The notes under the pieces: generated by a model
The model's database searches: none
What the model saw: the letters and a program-made list of their open reading frames with translations, nothing else
Told to the model about the DNA's origin: nothing
Assembly (NCBI GenBank): GCA_902796875.1
Contig: CADBQT010000121.1
Coordinates: forward strand, 1-6,211
Source of the DNA: an uncultured Eubacteriales bacterium
GTDB lineage: Bacteria; Bacillota; Clostridia; Peptostreptococcales; Anaerovoracaceae
Direction: 5' to 3'
Length of the DNA: 6,211 nucleotides
Program-made: the position numbers and the translations under genes
Shown here: positions 5,848-6,211 of the stretch, piece after piece
Numbering within the stretch: the stretch's first letter is position 1
Layout: every line of letters starts with the position of its first letter

Positions 5848-6211
5848 AAGACTACCAGGTTGTGGACGAGATCCTGGCGAAGGTCCAGTCGGACACCAAA
5901 GTCCAGGAGATGAAAAACTTTACCCAGCACGGAAGCGTCAGCACCTACGAGCACTGTGAAAGCGTGGTGCGGGCCAGCTACCGGATCGACCGGCGGTTTT
6001 CTCTCCGGTCGGATCTTCGCGTGCTTCTGGTGGGGGCCATGCTCCACGACTTCTACAACTACGACTGGCATAAGGGCAACGAAGGCGCCCATGCGCTCCA
6101 TGGGCTCACCCACCCCAAGGCTGCGGCGAAAAACGCCAGGGAACATTTCGGCGTGGATGCCCGGACCAGCCGGGTGATCGAGCATCACATGTGGCCGTTG
6201 ACTCTGACGAA
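5844..6211 (+). CDS. HD-domain phosphohydrolase, 5' part (3' end outside window)
   Basis: The frame opens at ATG 5844 and stays open to the window edge, giving 122 complete codons with no stop. It begins MKDYQVVDEILAKV and shows HD-superfamily motifs: His37 in 'STYEHCESV', the His-Asp pair in 'LLVGAMLHDFYNYDW' (H68, D69), then 'LHGLTHPKAAAKNA' (85-98) and 'VIEHHMWPLTLT' (111-122). The 'MLHDFYNYDWH' and 'HGLTHP...HMWPLT' blocks are typical of a small single-domain HD protein common in Bacillota and distinct from the HD enzyme encoded at 977-1858. It should bind metal and hydrolyse a phosphoester in the cytoplasm; the substrate is not known. The metal-binding Asp expected later in the domain probably lies beyond the window. 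It is the third gene of the operon, with its start codon overlapping the YfhO-like stop (ATGA), so its product is likely made in step with that membrane protein. Confidence 0.85.
   Translation, partial: MKDYQVVDEILAKVQSDTKVQEMKNFTQHGSVSTYEHCESVVRASYRIDRRFSLRSDLRVLLVGAMLHDFYNYDWHKGNEGAHALHGLTHPKAAAKNAREHFGVDARTSRVIEHHMWPLTLT

Overview
The window most likely comes from a fairly GC-rich member of the Bacillota (Clostridia/Erysipelotrichia type). This is inferred from the protein families: a DUF2974 (Mbeg1-like) alpha/beta hydrolase, a YfhO-type membrane glycosyltransferase and an FxLYD-like domain protein are typical of that phylum. No marker gene fixes the species.

Layout. (1) Positions 1-413 hold the 3' part of a gene for an FxLYD-like protein, closed by a clear rho-independent terminator (445-480). 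Base composition here is visibly lower in GC than the rest of the window. (2) After a gene-free stretch with a possible promoter, 614-946 encodes a small, acidic, helical protein made of four degenerate repeats, with no family I recognise. (3) Tail to tail with it, on the minus strand (977-1858), lies a 293-residue HD-domain phosphohydrolase. (4) A 123-bp divergent promoter region (1859-1981) separates it from a plus-strand operon. (5) That operon runs to the window edge: DUF2974 hydrolase (1982-3142), YfhO-like membrane protein (3121-5847) and a second, unrelated HD-domain protein (5844 to beyond 6211). The genes overlap by 22 and 4 bp, which implies one transcript and translational coupling.

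How the genes may work together. The operon pairs a predicted cytoplasmic esterase/lipase-like enzyme, a GT-C-type membrane protein that in relatives adds sugars to envelope polymers outside the cell, and a small phosphohydrolase. A cell-envelope or lipid-linked sugar role is a reasonable inference, but no substrate can be read from sequence.

The most unusual feature is the divergent region. Each outward gene has an extended -10 element (TGGTATAAT and TGGTATAGT) almost touching its start codon, and neither has a normally spaced Shine-Dalgarno sequence. This suggests leaderless or near-leaderless transcripts. I found no mobile element, CRISPR array, tRNA, rRNA or recognisable defence system, and nothing I can call a new system with confidence.
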